From: Bacillota bacterium | Lineage (GTDB): Bacteria; Bacillota; Clostridia; Christensenellales; SZUA-584 | Direction: 5' to 3' | DNA: 64,000 bases | NCBI GenBank assembly: GCA_023461435.1 | Contig: JAEYLC010000008.1 | Coordinates: 1 to 64,000, forward strand | Part shown: positions 35,753-43,749 of the stretch, piece by piece | How the letters are laid out: each line of letters opens with the position of its first letter | Numbering within the stretch: the first letter of the stretch is position 1 | Notes under the pieces: model-generated | The model's input: only the letters and a program-made list of their open reading frames with translations | Told to the model about the DNA's origin: nothing | The model's database searches: none | Position numbers and translations under genes: made by a program

Positions 35753-36514
35753 ATGTTTCAAATTGAACGTCAAGACAAGCTGCTGCAATATATCAACAAA
35801 AAGAAGAAAGCAACAATAGATCAGCTGGCCGATGAGCTTGGGGTTTCCAAAGTCACGGTAAGACGAGATATTAGCGCGATAAGCGAAAAGGGACTGATCA
35901 TCAAAACGCATGGCGGAGTCATGGCGCTTGATAGCAGCTTATCTCACGAAATACCGTTTGCGAATAAATCCGTCATTAACATTGAAGAAAAGAAAAGAAT
36001 TGGGCGACTGGCTGCCAGTCTGATTGAGGATAAAGATATTATCATCCTTGATTCTGGTTCAACCACGCTGGAGGTCGCCAAAAGTGTGGAAGCTAAAGAA
36101 GTGACGGCATTGACTCATGATATCAATATTGCAACGGAATCCATTCATAAAAACAATATTAATCTAATCGTATCGGGGGGCGTCCTTGACAAATCTGTCT
36201 ATACACTGACAGGAAATCAAACGGTAGATTTCTACAGAAAGGTTCATGTGAACAAAACCTTTCTTGGCTGTGATGCGATCGATTTTGAGTTTGGAATCTC
36301 AAACAGAACCATGGAGGAAGTGGGCATCAAAAGAGCGATTATGGATTCAGCCGACGAAATAATCGTTGTGACAGATAGCAGCAAGTTTAGCAGACGCGTA
36401 TTCTTCTTTCTTTGTGATGTCTCTTCAATCAACAAATTGGTTATCGACAAAATCAAAGAAATTGACAAGAACCGGCTTGAAGACAGAGGCGTTGAAGTTT
36501 TAATTGCAGATTGA
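35753..36514 (+). CDS. DeoR-family regulator of unit 2
   Basis: This 253-residue protein has an N-terminal DeoR helix-turn-helix (TIDQLADELGVSKVTVRRD, then GLIIKTHGG) and a C-terminal sugar-phosphate-binding domain (DIIILDSGSTTLEVAKSV). It is divergent from unit 2 and likely controls it and itself through the paired 22-bp repeats. DeoR proteins usually sense a phosphorylated intermediate, which here could be the FGGY kinase product. A HAD phosphatase gene follows after 21 bp. Confidence 0.87.
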   Translation: MFQIERQDKLLQYINKKKKATIDQLADELGVSKVTVRRDISAISEKGLIIKTHGGVMALDSSLSHEIPFANKSVINIEEKKRIGRLAASLIEDKDIIILDSGSTTLEVAKSVEAKEVTALTHDINIATESIHKNNINLIVSGGVLDKSVYTLTGNQTVDFYRKVHVNKTFLGCDAIDFEFGISNRTMEEVGIKRAIMDSADEIIVVTDSSKFSRRVFFFLCDVSSINKLVIDKIKEIDKNRLEDRGVEVLIAD

Positions 36515-36535
36515 TTTTTTAAGGGATTAGGATAT

Positions 36536-37354
36536 ATGGGTCGCATTGTTTTTGTGACAGATGTAGACGGTACGCTTGATTATAGGTGCACCGGGATTGC
36601 AAACAAAGTGATTGAAAGCGCGCGGGACTTTGTTTCCCGCGGGGGAAAGCTTGCGTTGGCAACAGGCCGCGCGATTGTTTCCTCAAAAGACATTGCAAAG
36701 GATTTGCATGTAAATGCGCCGAGCATACTTTACGGCGGCACAATGATATACGATTTTAATAAAGAGCAGCAGTTATGGACTTGTCCCCTTTCGCACGGCA
36801 TCTTAGAAATTGCAAAAGAAATCGTTATCACTTTTCCTGATATATCTCTGCTTGCTTTTTCTGATATGGGTATATATATTCTGAACGAAAACGAAATGCT
36901 ATGGAAAAAAGGCATTCCCCAGGAGTGTGATCACCGCTTCTGTAGTAAAGAAATCAGCGGAAACCTATTAAAGCTGAATTTTTGCGGCGAACACGAAAGA
37001 ATTGAGCAATTAAGAGACACCTATTTTACTAATGAAATCTATAATTTTTCTTTTTCAAGCCATCATTTTGCCGAAGTTGTTTCCAGCAAAGCAGGGAAAG
37101 GCATCGCAATCCGAGTCCTTTCACGCTTGCTTAATATCCCTCTGCAAAACTTTGTTGCAATGGGAGACGCTCAGAACGACATGGAAATGCTTCAGTTGGC
37201 CGGCACTTCTTTTGCAGTTGGAAATGCAACCGAGCCTCTAAAATCGGTTGCAGATTACATATTGCCTCACTGCAGTGAAGAAGGAGCCGCCGAAGGATTT
37301 GCATACGCAAAAAGGCTCTTATATCCCCCAAAAAACATGGTAAATATGCTCTAA
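36536..37354 (+). CDS. Cof-type HAD hydrolase
   Basis: This 272-residue HAD phosphatase has motif I FVTDVDGTLDY, a cap-domain insertion and motif IV MGDAQNDMEMLQLAG, a Cof-subfamily hallmark. The family removes phosphate from sugar phosphates or cofactors. It is cotranscribed with the DeoR regulator. One plausible role is to clear the inducing sugar phosphate, either as overflow protection or to end the signal; this is inference. The gap to the next gene carries a terminator on the opposite strand. Confidence 0.8.
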   Translation: MGRIVFVTDVDGTLDYRCTGIANKVIESARDFVSRGGKLALATGRAIVSSKDIAKDLHVNAPSILYGGTMIYDFNKEQQLWTCPLSHGILEIAKEIVITFPDISLLAFSDMGIYILNENEMLWKKGIPQECDHRFCSKEISGNLLKLNFCGEHERIEQLRDTYFTNEIYNFSFSSHHFAEVVSSKAGKGIAIRVLSRLLNIPLQNFVAMGDAQNDMEMLQLAGTSFAVGNATEPLKSVADYILPHCSEEGAAEGFAYAKRLLYPPKNMVNML

Positions 37355-37463
37355 GAAATTTTACTGTAAATCTCAAAAAACACCTAGAGGATCCATAATA
37401 TTCGTCTCTCTTTTTAACTCAATTGATGATAACAGGGGGAATCGGGTGGTGATGATACGAACT

Positions 37464-37502
37464 AAAAAACTGAAGTTAGCCATTGAACTCAGCTAACTTC
37501 AG
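37464..37502 (-). terminator. Terminator of island unit 3
   Basis: A perfect 11-bp stem (CTGAAGTTAGC/GCTAACTTCAG) with an 11-nt loop is followed on the minus strand by six T residues. It is 38 bp after the stop of the third transketolase C subunit. Confidence 0.8.
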
Positions 37503-37539
37503 TAATACAAAATAATTCTCTTGATATGGTCCTACGCTA

Positions 37540-38460
37540 TCAAATTGCCGCCAACACCGCATCATAAATATTTTGGGCCGTCAATCCATACATCTTGAAT
37601 AGATCCGAAGATTTGCCCGATTTGCCCATAATATCTTTTACACCCAAACGAACAGCCTTCCCAAAACCGCTTTCGGCAATAATCTCACACACAGCGCCTC
37701 CAAGGCCTCCGATAATGCTGTGATCCTCAACCGTAACAATACATTTCGTTTCCTTTGCAGCGCGAAGCACAGCTTCTTTATCAATCGGTTTGATGCTGTA
37801 CATATCAACGACGCGTGCATTGACACCGCGGGTTTTAAGTGCTTCAGCCCCCGCCATTGCAAAATGTACCATTGTACCCGCAGCCATGATTGTCACATCC
37901 GAGCCTTCTATCAATGTTTTGCTGCCGCCTATCGGGAACTCACATTGATCATATAGTTCATCCATCGAATCCCTGCCGAGCCTCAGATATACCGGACCGC
38001 TGCAATAAGCCGATTCTTCTGTTAGCTTTTTTGTCATGTAAGGCGTTGACGGGACCAACACGGTCATTCCCGGCAAGGCACGCATAATCGCAATATCCTC
38101 TATCGCCTGATGCGTCGCGCCGTCCGGGCCTGTTTCCAAACCGGCATGAGAGCCCACAACAACAGCTTTGAAACGATTATAGCACAGTGAATTACGCACT
38201 TGATCCAGCGCCCTCATGCTCGCAAATACCGCAAAACTTGCCACAAACGGAATAAAGCCGCATGTTGACAATCCCGCCGCCACACCAACCATGTCCTGCT
38301 CCGCTATACCGCAGTCAAAGTGCCTATCCGGAAACGCCTCGATGAACGGACCGAAATTCACCGATCCGGACATGTCAGCTTCAACTATCACAATTCTTTC
38401 ATCCTTTTTTGCCAATTCCAGAACAGTCTCTCCCATGGCAATACGATTCGCCTTACTCAT
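37540..38460 (-). CDS. Transketolase C-terminal subunit, pair 3
   Basis: This 306-residue protein has the catalytic Glu in CGIAEQDMVG, the conserved His in GPDGATHQAIED and a full C-terminal domain. The start is the ATG at 38460, eight bases after GGGAGG; an in-frame GTG three codons earlier overlaps the ribosome site. It overlaps the end of its N-subunit gene by eight bases. With a ribulose-phosphate 3-epimerase homologue and a sugar kinase upstream, this pair is the best candidate for a standard xylulose-5-phosphate-type transketolase. Confidence 0.85.
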   Translation of the reverse strand: MSKANRIAMGETVLELAKKDERIVIVEADMSGSVNFGPFIEAFPDRHFDCGIAEQDMVGVAAGLSTCGFIPFVASFAVFASMRALDQVRNSLCYNRFKAVVVGSHAGLETGPDGATHQAIEDIAIMRALPGMTVLVPSTPYMTKKLTEESAYCSGPVYLRLGRDSMDELYDQCEFPIGGSKTLIEGSDVTIMAAGTMVHFAMAGAEALKTRGVNARVVDMYSIKPIDKEAVLRAAKETKCIVTVEDHSIIGGLGGAVCEIIAESGFGKAVRLGVKDIMGKSGKSSDLFKMYGLTAQNIYDAVLAAI

Positions 38461-39286
38461 TTGAACCACCTCCCAATTCCTTCATCGCAGCCGCATACTG
38501 TTCATCTGTCGGCACAGCGCCATGCCATTTGTGTGTATCTTCCATGAAAGAAACACCCTTCCCCTTTACAGTATTGGCAATGATCATTGTGGGGAGGCCC
38601 TCCGGATTGTCATCTATTTCATTCAAGGCATCAACGATCCGGTGCATATTATGTCCATCAATATTTATGACTTTCCAGCCAAAAGCAGTGAGTTTTGCCG
38701 AGATATCTCCAAGCGGCATCACGCAATCATTTGTTCCGCACATTTGAATATGATTATTGTCAAGTATCCCAATAAGATTCCCAAGCCTATATTTTGCCGC
38801 CGTCATGAGAGCTTCCCATATCTGGCCTTCCTGCATTTCACCGTCGCCAACCATGCAGTATGTTTTAAATTGCTTTTTTTGCAGTCGGCCACCAAGAGCC
38901 ATACCCACAGCCACAGACATACCTTGGCCCAAAGGTCCGGCAGACATATCGACGCCCTCCAGTTTTATAGAAGGCGCACCTTCAAGATAGTCTTTTACAG
39001 AGCGGAAATTCACAAGCCGGTCAGCACTAAAAAATCCCTTCCTGGCCAACGCAGAATAATAAGCGGGGCTGGCATGTCCTTTGCTTAAAATGAATCTATC
39101 TCGATCCTCCCATTGTGGCATCTCCGGCTTAACATTAAGCTTATAAAAGTAAAGCGCCGCCAACAAGTCAGCAGCAGATAAGCTACCGCCAGGATGTCCT
39201 GATTTTGCTTGATATACCTGATCAATGGTGTCAATTCTGATTTGATTGGCCATCTTTTTCAAGTCATCAATTTTTGCTAATGTCAT
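38453..39286 (-). CDS. Transketolase N-terminal subunit, pair 3
   Basis: This 277-residue thiamine-diphosphate-binding subunit has SGHPGGSLSAADLL, ILSKGHASPAYY and GDGEMQEG followed by ILDNNHIQMCG. The start at 39286 follows AAGGAG by seven bases and comes one base after the stop of the epimerase gene, so translation is tightly coupled. All canonical motifs are present, unlike pairs 1 and 2, each of which departs at one motif. Confidence 0.85.
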   Translation of the reverse strand: MTLAKIDDLKKMANQIRIDTIDQVYQAKSGHPGGSLSAADLLAALYFYKLNVKPEMPQWEDRDRFILSKGHASPAYYSALARKGFFSADRLVNFRSVKDYLEGAPSIKLEGVDMSAGPLGQGMSVAVGMALGGRLQKKQFKTYCMVGDGEMQEGQIWEALMTAAKYRLGNLIGILDNNHIQMCGTNDCVMPLGDISAKLTAFGWKVINIDGHNMHRIVDALNEIDDNPEGLPTMIIANTVKGKGVSFMEDTHKWHGAVPTDEQYAAAMKELGGGSNE

Positions 39287-39287
39287 A

Positions 39288-39881
39288 TCATTCTCCTTTT
39301 CCAAAATAATTTCTGCCAAGTACTGCTGCATAAACACCAGCTGCTTCCAACATAGCTACAGCTTTTTCATCAAGACCACCGTCAGCAATGACAGGAAGCA
39401 GCCCACCCCTTGCAAAATCCATCGCTTTTTGTAGAGCCGGCTGATATAAGGAACATCCTTTATCATCAGGCTCGGCGGTCATAAGAAGCACATAATCTAA
39501 ATCTTTAATGATATTTTGTATATGTTCGAGCGGTGTTGTGATGTTCAGCGCCAATCCCGCCTTCATCCATAACGCTTTTGCTCTATTAATAAACTGTAGT
39601 GGATATGGTAAGGCTTCAATATGGGCACAAACAGCGTATACACCCAGCTCTGCCAAATCCTCAAGATAATCCATAGGATTTGTAACAAGAAGATGAACAT
39701 CTATTTCTTTACCGGCCGCGGCTGCGCATATGGCTTTTACCGTTTTCATACCAAATGTGATATTGGGTACAAAATGGCCGTCTTCTATATCTATATGGAC
39801 GGCATCTCGGGTGAGCATAAGAGCATTGCTGAGCTCCAGCATATTTGCCGATGCAATCGATGGCAGTATTCGTATGCTCAT
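39288..39881 (-). CDS. Ribulose-phosphate 3-epimerase family protein
   Basis: This 197-residue protein is about 20 residues shorter than typical Rpe. It keeps the family motifs: LPSIASAN at the start, the metal-ligand region VHIDIEDGHFVPNITFG, VHLLVTNP and the phosphate-binding end VIADGGLDEKAVAM. Rpe converts ribulose 5-phosphate to xylulose 5-phosphate. In this operon it could instead act on another ketose phosphate made by the kinase, whose gene it overlaps by four bases. Confidence 0.8.
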   Translation of the reverse strand: MSIRILPSIASANMLELSNALMLTRDAVHIDIEDGHFVPNITFGMKTVKAICAAAAGKEIDVHLLVTNPMDYLEDLAELGVYAVCAHIEALPYPLQFINRAKALWMKAGLALNITTPLEHIQNIIKDLDYVLLMTAEPDDKGCSLYQPALQKAMDFARGGLLPVIADGGLDEKAVAMLEAAGVYAAVLGRNYFGKGE

Positions 39882-41398
39882 TGATTAAAAACCGAAAGCT
39901 TATCGAAAATATTGATCAATGCATAATATGCATCATCAAATATCACCTTTAAGCTCTTATATATTTTTTCTTCCTCAGTATCAGGTTTCATAATTTTGTC
40001 TGTATCCATGAATACATCTATTGCTGAAAAATCACGAAATACGCCCGCGCCCACACCGGCGATAACAGCCGCGCCCATTGAAGCGACCTCGTCCATATTT
40101 TTTAATCGTCTTATGGGCAGCCCCATGACACTTGCCATAATGCCGCATACAATATCACCCTTTGCCATTCCTCCGATGATACCCAGTTCGTCGATGGTTA
40201 TCTCTTTTTTGAGTGTGCCTAATATAATATCAAGGTTCATAGCGATACCTTCTATTATGCTTCTGAAGATGTCACCGCTTGTATGAGTCAGTTTGAGCCC
40301 AATAAAGGAACCCTTTGCTTTTGGATTCCATCTTGGCGCACGCTCTCCCATTAAATATGGGAGGAATATCAACCCATTCGCTCCAGCAGAAGCATTTTTT
40401 ATCAGGGTGTCAATAACCGCGTAAGGATTCAGACCGTATTGTTCCGAACTGTATCGCTCCCGTTGAAACAAATTTTCCTTTGCCCATTGCAGCGCAGACC
40501 CTGCAGTCTGCATTGTCCCGCTCGGACAAACCATCCCCGGTACCACATGTGCAAAATTTGTAATCGTCATGGCATCATCAAACACAGCCTTCTGGGACGA
40601 TACTGACACCCATGCCGAAGTGCCTGCCGATATATAAGCCTTACCTTCACTCACAGAGCCTGCGCCGACTGATGCGCATTGCCCATCACCTCCGCCGACC
40701 ACAACTGGTGTTCCTTTGGCCAAACCCGTCTCTTCCGCAATTCTGTCATTAACTTCTCCTGCCACCGTGACTGCTACCGTCAGCTCAGGAAAAAGGTCAC
40801 CGTCTATATCCGCCGCCTTTAATATTTCATTGGACCATTTGAATTCGTTTATATCCATGGCATTTGTTGCACTCGCATTTGAATAGTCCATATAGAATCT
40901 GCCCGTCATGCGATAAACAATATAATCCTTAGCAGAAAGTATTTTATATGTGTTCCTGTAAACTTCCGGCTCGTGTGATTTTATCCACATGAGCTTTTCC
41001 AAGGTGTAAGAGCTATTAAGCGGGTGGCCTGTTGTGATATAAAGCCGGCGAGCCGAAATACGGTCTGCAAGTTGGTTCGCTTCCAAAGATGCACGAACAT
41101 CAGCCCAAATTATAAAAGGTCGTAAAGGCCGCCCCTGCTTATCCACGCATAAAAGCCCTTGCATCTGTCCGCTAAAAGATACAGCCTTAACATCTTTCGG
41201 GTCAATTTGCGCGGTCAGCAATTTGGTTGATTGGCAAACAGCATACCACCAGTCTTCAGGATTCTGTTCAGCACAGACATCGTTAAAGTAGTGGGTCTTA
41301 TAAGGCTCGGAGACGCTTTTGATCATATTGCCTTCTATGTCGAAAAGAGTTGCCTTGTCAGCCGTTGTTCCAATATCATGAGCGATTAAATATTTCAT
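39878..41398 (-). CDS. FGGY-family carbohydrate kinase, unit 3 (xylulokinase-like)
   Basis: This 506-residue protein has an N-terminal phosphate loop (AHDIGTTADKATLFDIEGN). The segment SGQMQGLLCVDKQGRPLRPF is typical of xylulokinases, followed by GGGDGQCASVGAGSV and a C-terminal ATP site. The start at 41398 is preceded by AAAGGTGAG; the longer frame would run through the promoter. The first gene of unit 3, it should phosphorylate a ketose or polyol for the epimerase and transketolase that follow. Xylulose is the default guess; erythrulose, apulose or similar are alternatives. Confidence 0.85.
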   Translation of the reverse strand: MKYLIAHDIGTTADKATLFDIEGNMIKSVSEPYKTHYFNDVCAEQNPEDWWYAVCQSTKLLTAQIDPKDVKAVSFSGQMQGLLCVDKQGRPLRPFIIWADVRASLEANQLADRISARRLYITTGHPLNSSYTLEKLMWIKSHEPEVYRNTYKILSAKDYIVYRMTGRFYMDYSNASATNAMDINEFKWSNEILKAADIDGDLFPELTVAVTVAGEVNDRIAEETGLAKGTPVVVGGGDGQCASVGAGSVSEGKAYISAGTSAWVSVSSQKAVFDDAMTITNFAHVVPGMVCPSGTMQTAGSALQWAKENLFQRERYSSEQYGLNPYAVIDTLIKNASAGANGLIFLPYLMGERAPRWNPKAKGSFIGLKLTHTSGDIFRSIIEGIAMNLDIILGTLKKEITIDELGIIGGMAKGDIVCGIMASVMGLPIRRLKNMDEVASMGAAVIAGVGAGVFRDFSAIDVFMDTDKIMKPDTEEEKIYKSLKVIFDDAYYALINIFDKLSVFNQ

Positions 41399-41503
41399 TT
41401 TCTCACCTTTCCTGTTCAAATATATCCTTAACCAATCTACAAGAACTAAACTCTTAAACGAAAACATGAGCACAGCGACTTGATTTCTCTTCAGGATGGG
41501 TCA

Positions 41504-41532
41504 ATTATATTCATTTTCGTTCACATTGTCAA
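41504..41532 (-). promoter_or_regulatory. Consensus sigma-A promoter of unit 3
   Basis: On the minus strand TTGACA and TATAAT are perfect and 17 bp apart. Two 10-bp operator-like units (ATTCATTTTC, GTTCACATTG; 41509-41528) fill the spacer. Confidence 0.75.
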
Positions 41533-41569
41533 CGTTATTTCGCGGATCAAACAACTATTCATCACTATT

Positions 41570-41599
41570 GTTCATTTTTGTCCATTTTTATTCGTTTTA
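41570..41599. promoter_or_regulatory. Three tandem 10-bp operator units
   Basis: GTTCATTTTT, GTCCATTTTT and ATTCGTTTTA follow each other with an exact 10-bp period, one helical turn, directly upstream of the plus-strand -35. Repeats of the TTCRTTTT kind are typical of DeoR-family binding sites. Confidence 0.6.
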
Positions 41600-41602
41600 T
41601 TA

Positions 41603-41631
41603 TTGACTTCTATGTAATCAAATATTATAAT
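41603..41631 (+). promoter_or_regulatory. Sigma-A promoter of the M42 peptidase-deoR pair
   Basis: TTGACT and TATAAT are separated by 17 bp and lie about 55 bp before the peptidase start. The -35 abuts the tandem operator units. Confidence 0.75.
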
Positions 41632-41686
41632 TATTTTACGCAGTTTGACATCATGATGGCGAAATAAGCAGGGAGAATAAGATATT

Positions 41687-42769
41687 ATGAAAGACACGCT
41701 CAGAGAATTTATGCTTTTGCATGCACCCTCAGGATATGAATCCGAAATGGCTTATGCATTAAAAAACAAATTTGAGAAATATACAAACGATGTGAAGATC
41801 AGCCGCATGGGCAACGTGATTGCACATTTTAAAGGAACAAACAGTCAGGCACCGCGGGTTATGGTTTTTGCTCATATGGACCAGCTAGGTTTCATAGTCA
41901 GGAAAATTGAAAACGATGGTTTTATTCAAGTAGACAGGATGGGCGGTGTTCCAGAAAAAGTACTGCCGGGTTTAAATGTATCAACCAGAACCGAAAATGG
42001 AGATTGGATTGACGGAGTCATTGGACCAAAAGCTCATCATGCGACATCGGCTGACGAAAAGTATAAGGTTGACCTTATTACTTCATTATTTATAGACATA
42101 GGCGCGAAAAGCCGGTCAGAAGTCGAGGCGTTGGGCATCTTTGTTGGCTGCCCAGCAATTTATCGCCCTTCTTTTACAGAATTGAAAAACGGCAACGTCT
42201 GTGGGACCGCAATCGATAACCGCGGTTCCTGCGCCTGTCTTGTTGAAATAGCAAAATCCCTTGGCCAAAAAGCGCCTGAAGCGGATACATTCCTTGTCGG
42301 CACAGTATGGGAAGAGTTTAATATACGCGGAGCCGTGTTCGCCGCACGCGAAATAAAACCTGATATAGCGTTCGCTTTGGATGTCACTTTATCCGGAGAT
42401 ACCCATGATTTGGCCCAGCGCTACGAAACTAAACTTGGCGACGGCCCCGTAGCAAACCTTTATAGTTTTCATGGCAGAGGTACTCTAAATGGTACTCTTG
42501 CACATGAACCATTGTATCGGCTTATAAAAGAAACCGCAGAGATTCACAACATCCCCCTTCAGCGTTTTGCGGGAATTGGTCTTTTGACCGATTTATCCTA
42601 TGTGCAGATGGAATGCCAAGGCGTTGCCGCACTTGATGTTGGTTTTCCCGCTAGATATACACATACACCAGTAGAAATGGCTTGCCTTAATGATCTTTTG
42701 TCTCTTGCGGACTTGGTGAGCTCTACAATCTACAGGATAGATAAGGATTTTAAGGTGAACAGATTTTGA
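41687..42769 (+). CDS. M42-family metallopeptidase (FrvX-like)
   Basis: This 360-residue protein has the M42 motif set: HMDQLGFIV (first metal His), TAIDNRGSC (bridging Asp), TVWEEFNIRGA (catalytic and ligand Glu), DVTLSGDTHD and ARYTHTPVEM (His ligand). M42 enzymes are cobalt- or zinc-dependent aminopeptidases, and some were misnamed cellulases. In sugar loci they occur as FrvX-like members of unknown purpose. Here it is cotranscribed with a DeoR regulator and divergent from a sugar kinase. It might deacylate or hydrolyse a sugar conjugate; that is inference. Confidence 0.82.
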   Translation: MKDTLREFMLLHAPSGYESEMAYALKNKFEKYTNDVKISRMGNVIAHFKGTNSQAPRVMVFAHMDQLGFIVRKIENDGFIQVDRMGGVPEKVLPGLNVSTRTENGDWIDGVIGPKAHHATSADEKYKVDLITSLFIDIGAKSRSEVEALGIFVGCPAIYRPSFTELKNGNVCGTAIDNRGSCACLVEIAKSLGQKAPEADTFLVGTVWEEFNIRGAVFAAREIKPDIAFALDVTLSGDTHDLAQRYETKLGDGPVANLYSFHGRGTLNGTLAHEPLYRLIKETAEIHNIPLQRFAGIGLLTDLSYVQMECQGVAALDVGFPARYTHTPVEMACLNDLLSLADLVSSTIYRIDKDFKVNRF

Positions 42770-43536
42770 TGCCTGCAAGACGACAAGAATTAATTTTATC
42801 TTTGGTAAATGAGCGAGGGATTGTGGACATGAGTGATCTCATGTCCACAACAGGAGCTTCTCGTTCAACAATTCGCCGCGATATTGAACAGATGGATCGA
42901 GACGGCTTATTGATCCGCACCCATGGCGGTGCAAAAAAAATCGAACACGCGAGAGCAGATGATATTCCACTCATCGTCCGGCAAAAAATGCATTCGAATG
43001 AAAAGCAGCAAATCGCGAAAGCCGCACTAGAACTTATTGAGCCTGGAGATACCATCTTTCTTAATGCTGGAACCACTACATTAGAGTTAGCCTCTATGCT
43101 TGATAAGTTTGACGATCTTACCATCATCACATATGATTTACTGATAGCGTTGAAAATTGCTCCCACGCAGAATAGATTAATTGTCGCAGGCGGAGAATTA
43201 CGCAAAGGTTCCGTAACGCTTGCAGATACTCATACTATCGCGCTTTTAAATCAATATTTCGTAAAAAAAGCCTTTGTTAGTGCCGATGCCATTGATATCG
43301 ATAGGGGGTATATGGATTACAACCCTTACGAAATTTCTATAAAGAGAAAAATGATAGAAAATGCACAGACATCTGTCATGCTCTTGGATCACACGAAATT
43401 TGAAGCCCGCGCGTTTGCCCATATTTGTGCAATCGATGCTGTCACTTCCATACTAACAGATAGTAGTCTGCCCGTTGAAACCCTTGATAAATATACAAAG
43501 CGGGGAATATCGATCACACTCTCAGACGGGAGGTGA
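42769..43536 (+). CDS. DeoR-family regulator of unit 3
   Basis: This 255-residue protein has a DeoR helix-turn-helix (VDMSDLMSTTGASRSTIRRD, then GLLIRTHGG) and a C-terminal sugar-phosphate-binding domain (DTIFLNAGTTTLELASML). Its ATG shares one base with the TGA stop of the M42 gene, so the two are translationally coupled. The likely binding sites are the 10-bp units at 41509-41528 and 41570-41599. The 213 bp after this gene carry no recognisable feature; the next gene is convergent. Confidence 0.87.
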   Translation: MPARRQELILSLVNERGIVDMSDLMSTTGASRSTIRRDIEQMDRDGLLIRTHGGAKKIEHARADDIPLIVRQKMHSNEKQQIAKAALELIEPGDTIFLNAGTTTLELASMLDKFDDLTIITYDLLIALKIAPTQNRLIVAGGELRKGSVTLADTHTIALLNQYFVKKAFVSADAIDIDRGYMDYNPYEISIKRKMIENAQTSVMLLDHTKFEARAFAHICAIDAVTSILTDSSLPVETLDKYTKRGISITLSDGR

Positions 43537-43749
43537 TGCACTCTTCCCGTCAATATATACCCTTTATTCGAGCTTTTCGGCTTGAAGCTCCCGTTAATTC
43601 CCGGGCTAATACGCATAAAAGAAAAACCCTTGCACATACAATATCAAGGGTCATCTTAACACATGTTTCTACTAAATATGCGATTATTGACAATAATAGT
43701 CTGTATCATACTTTATTTAATATATATAGTCACTATTCTATCTGTGATT

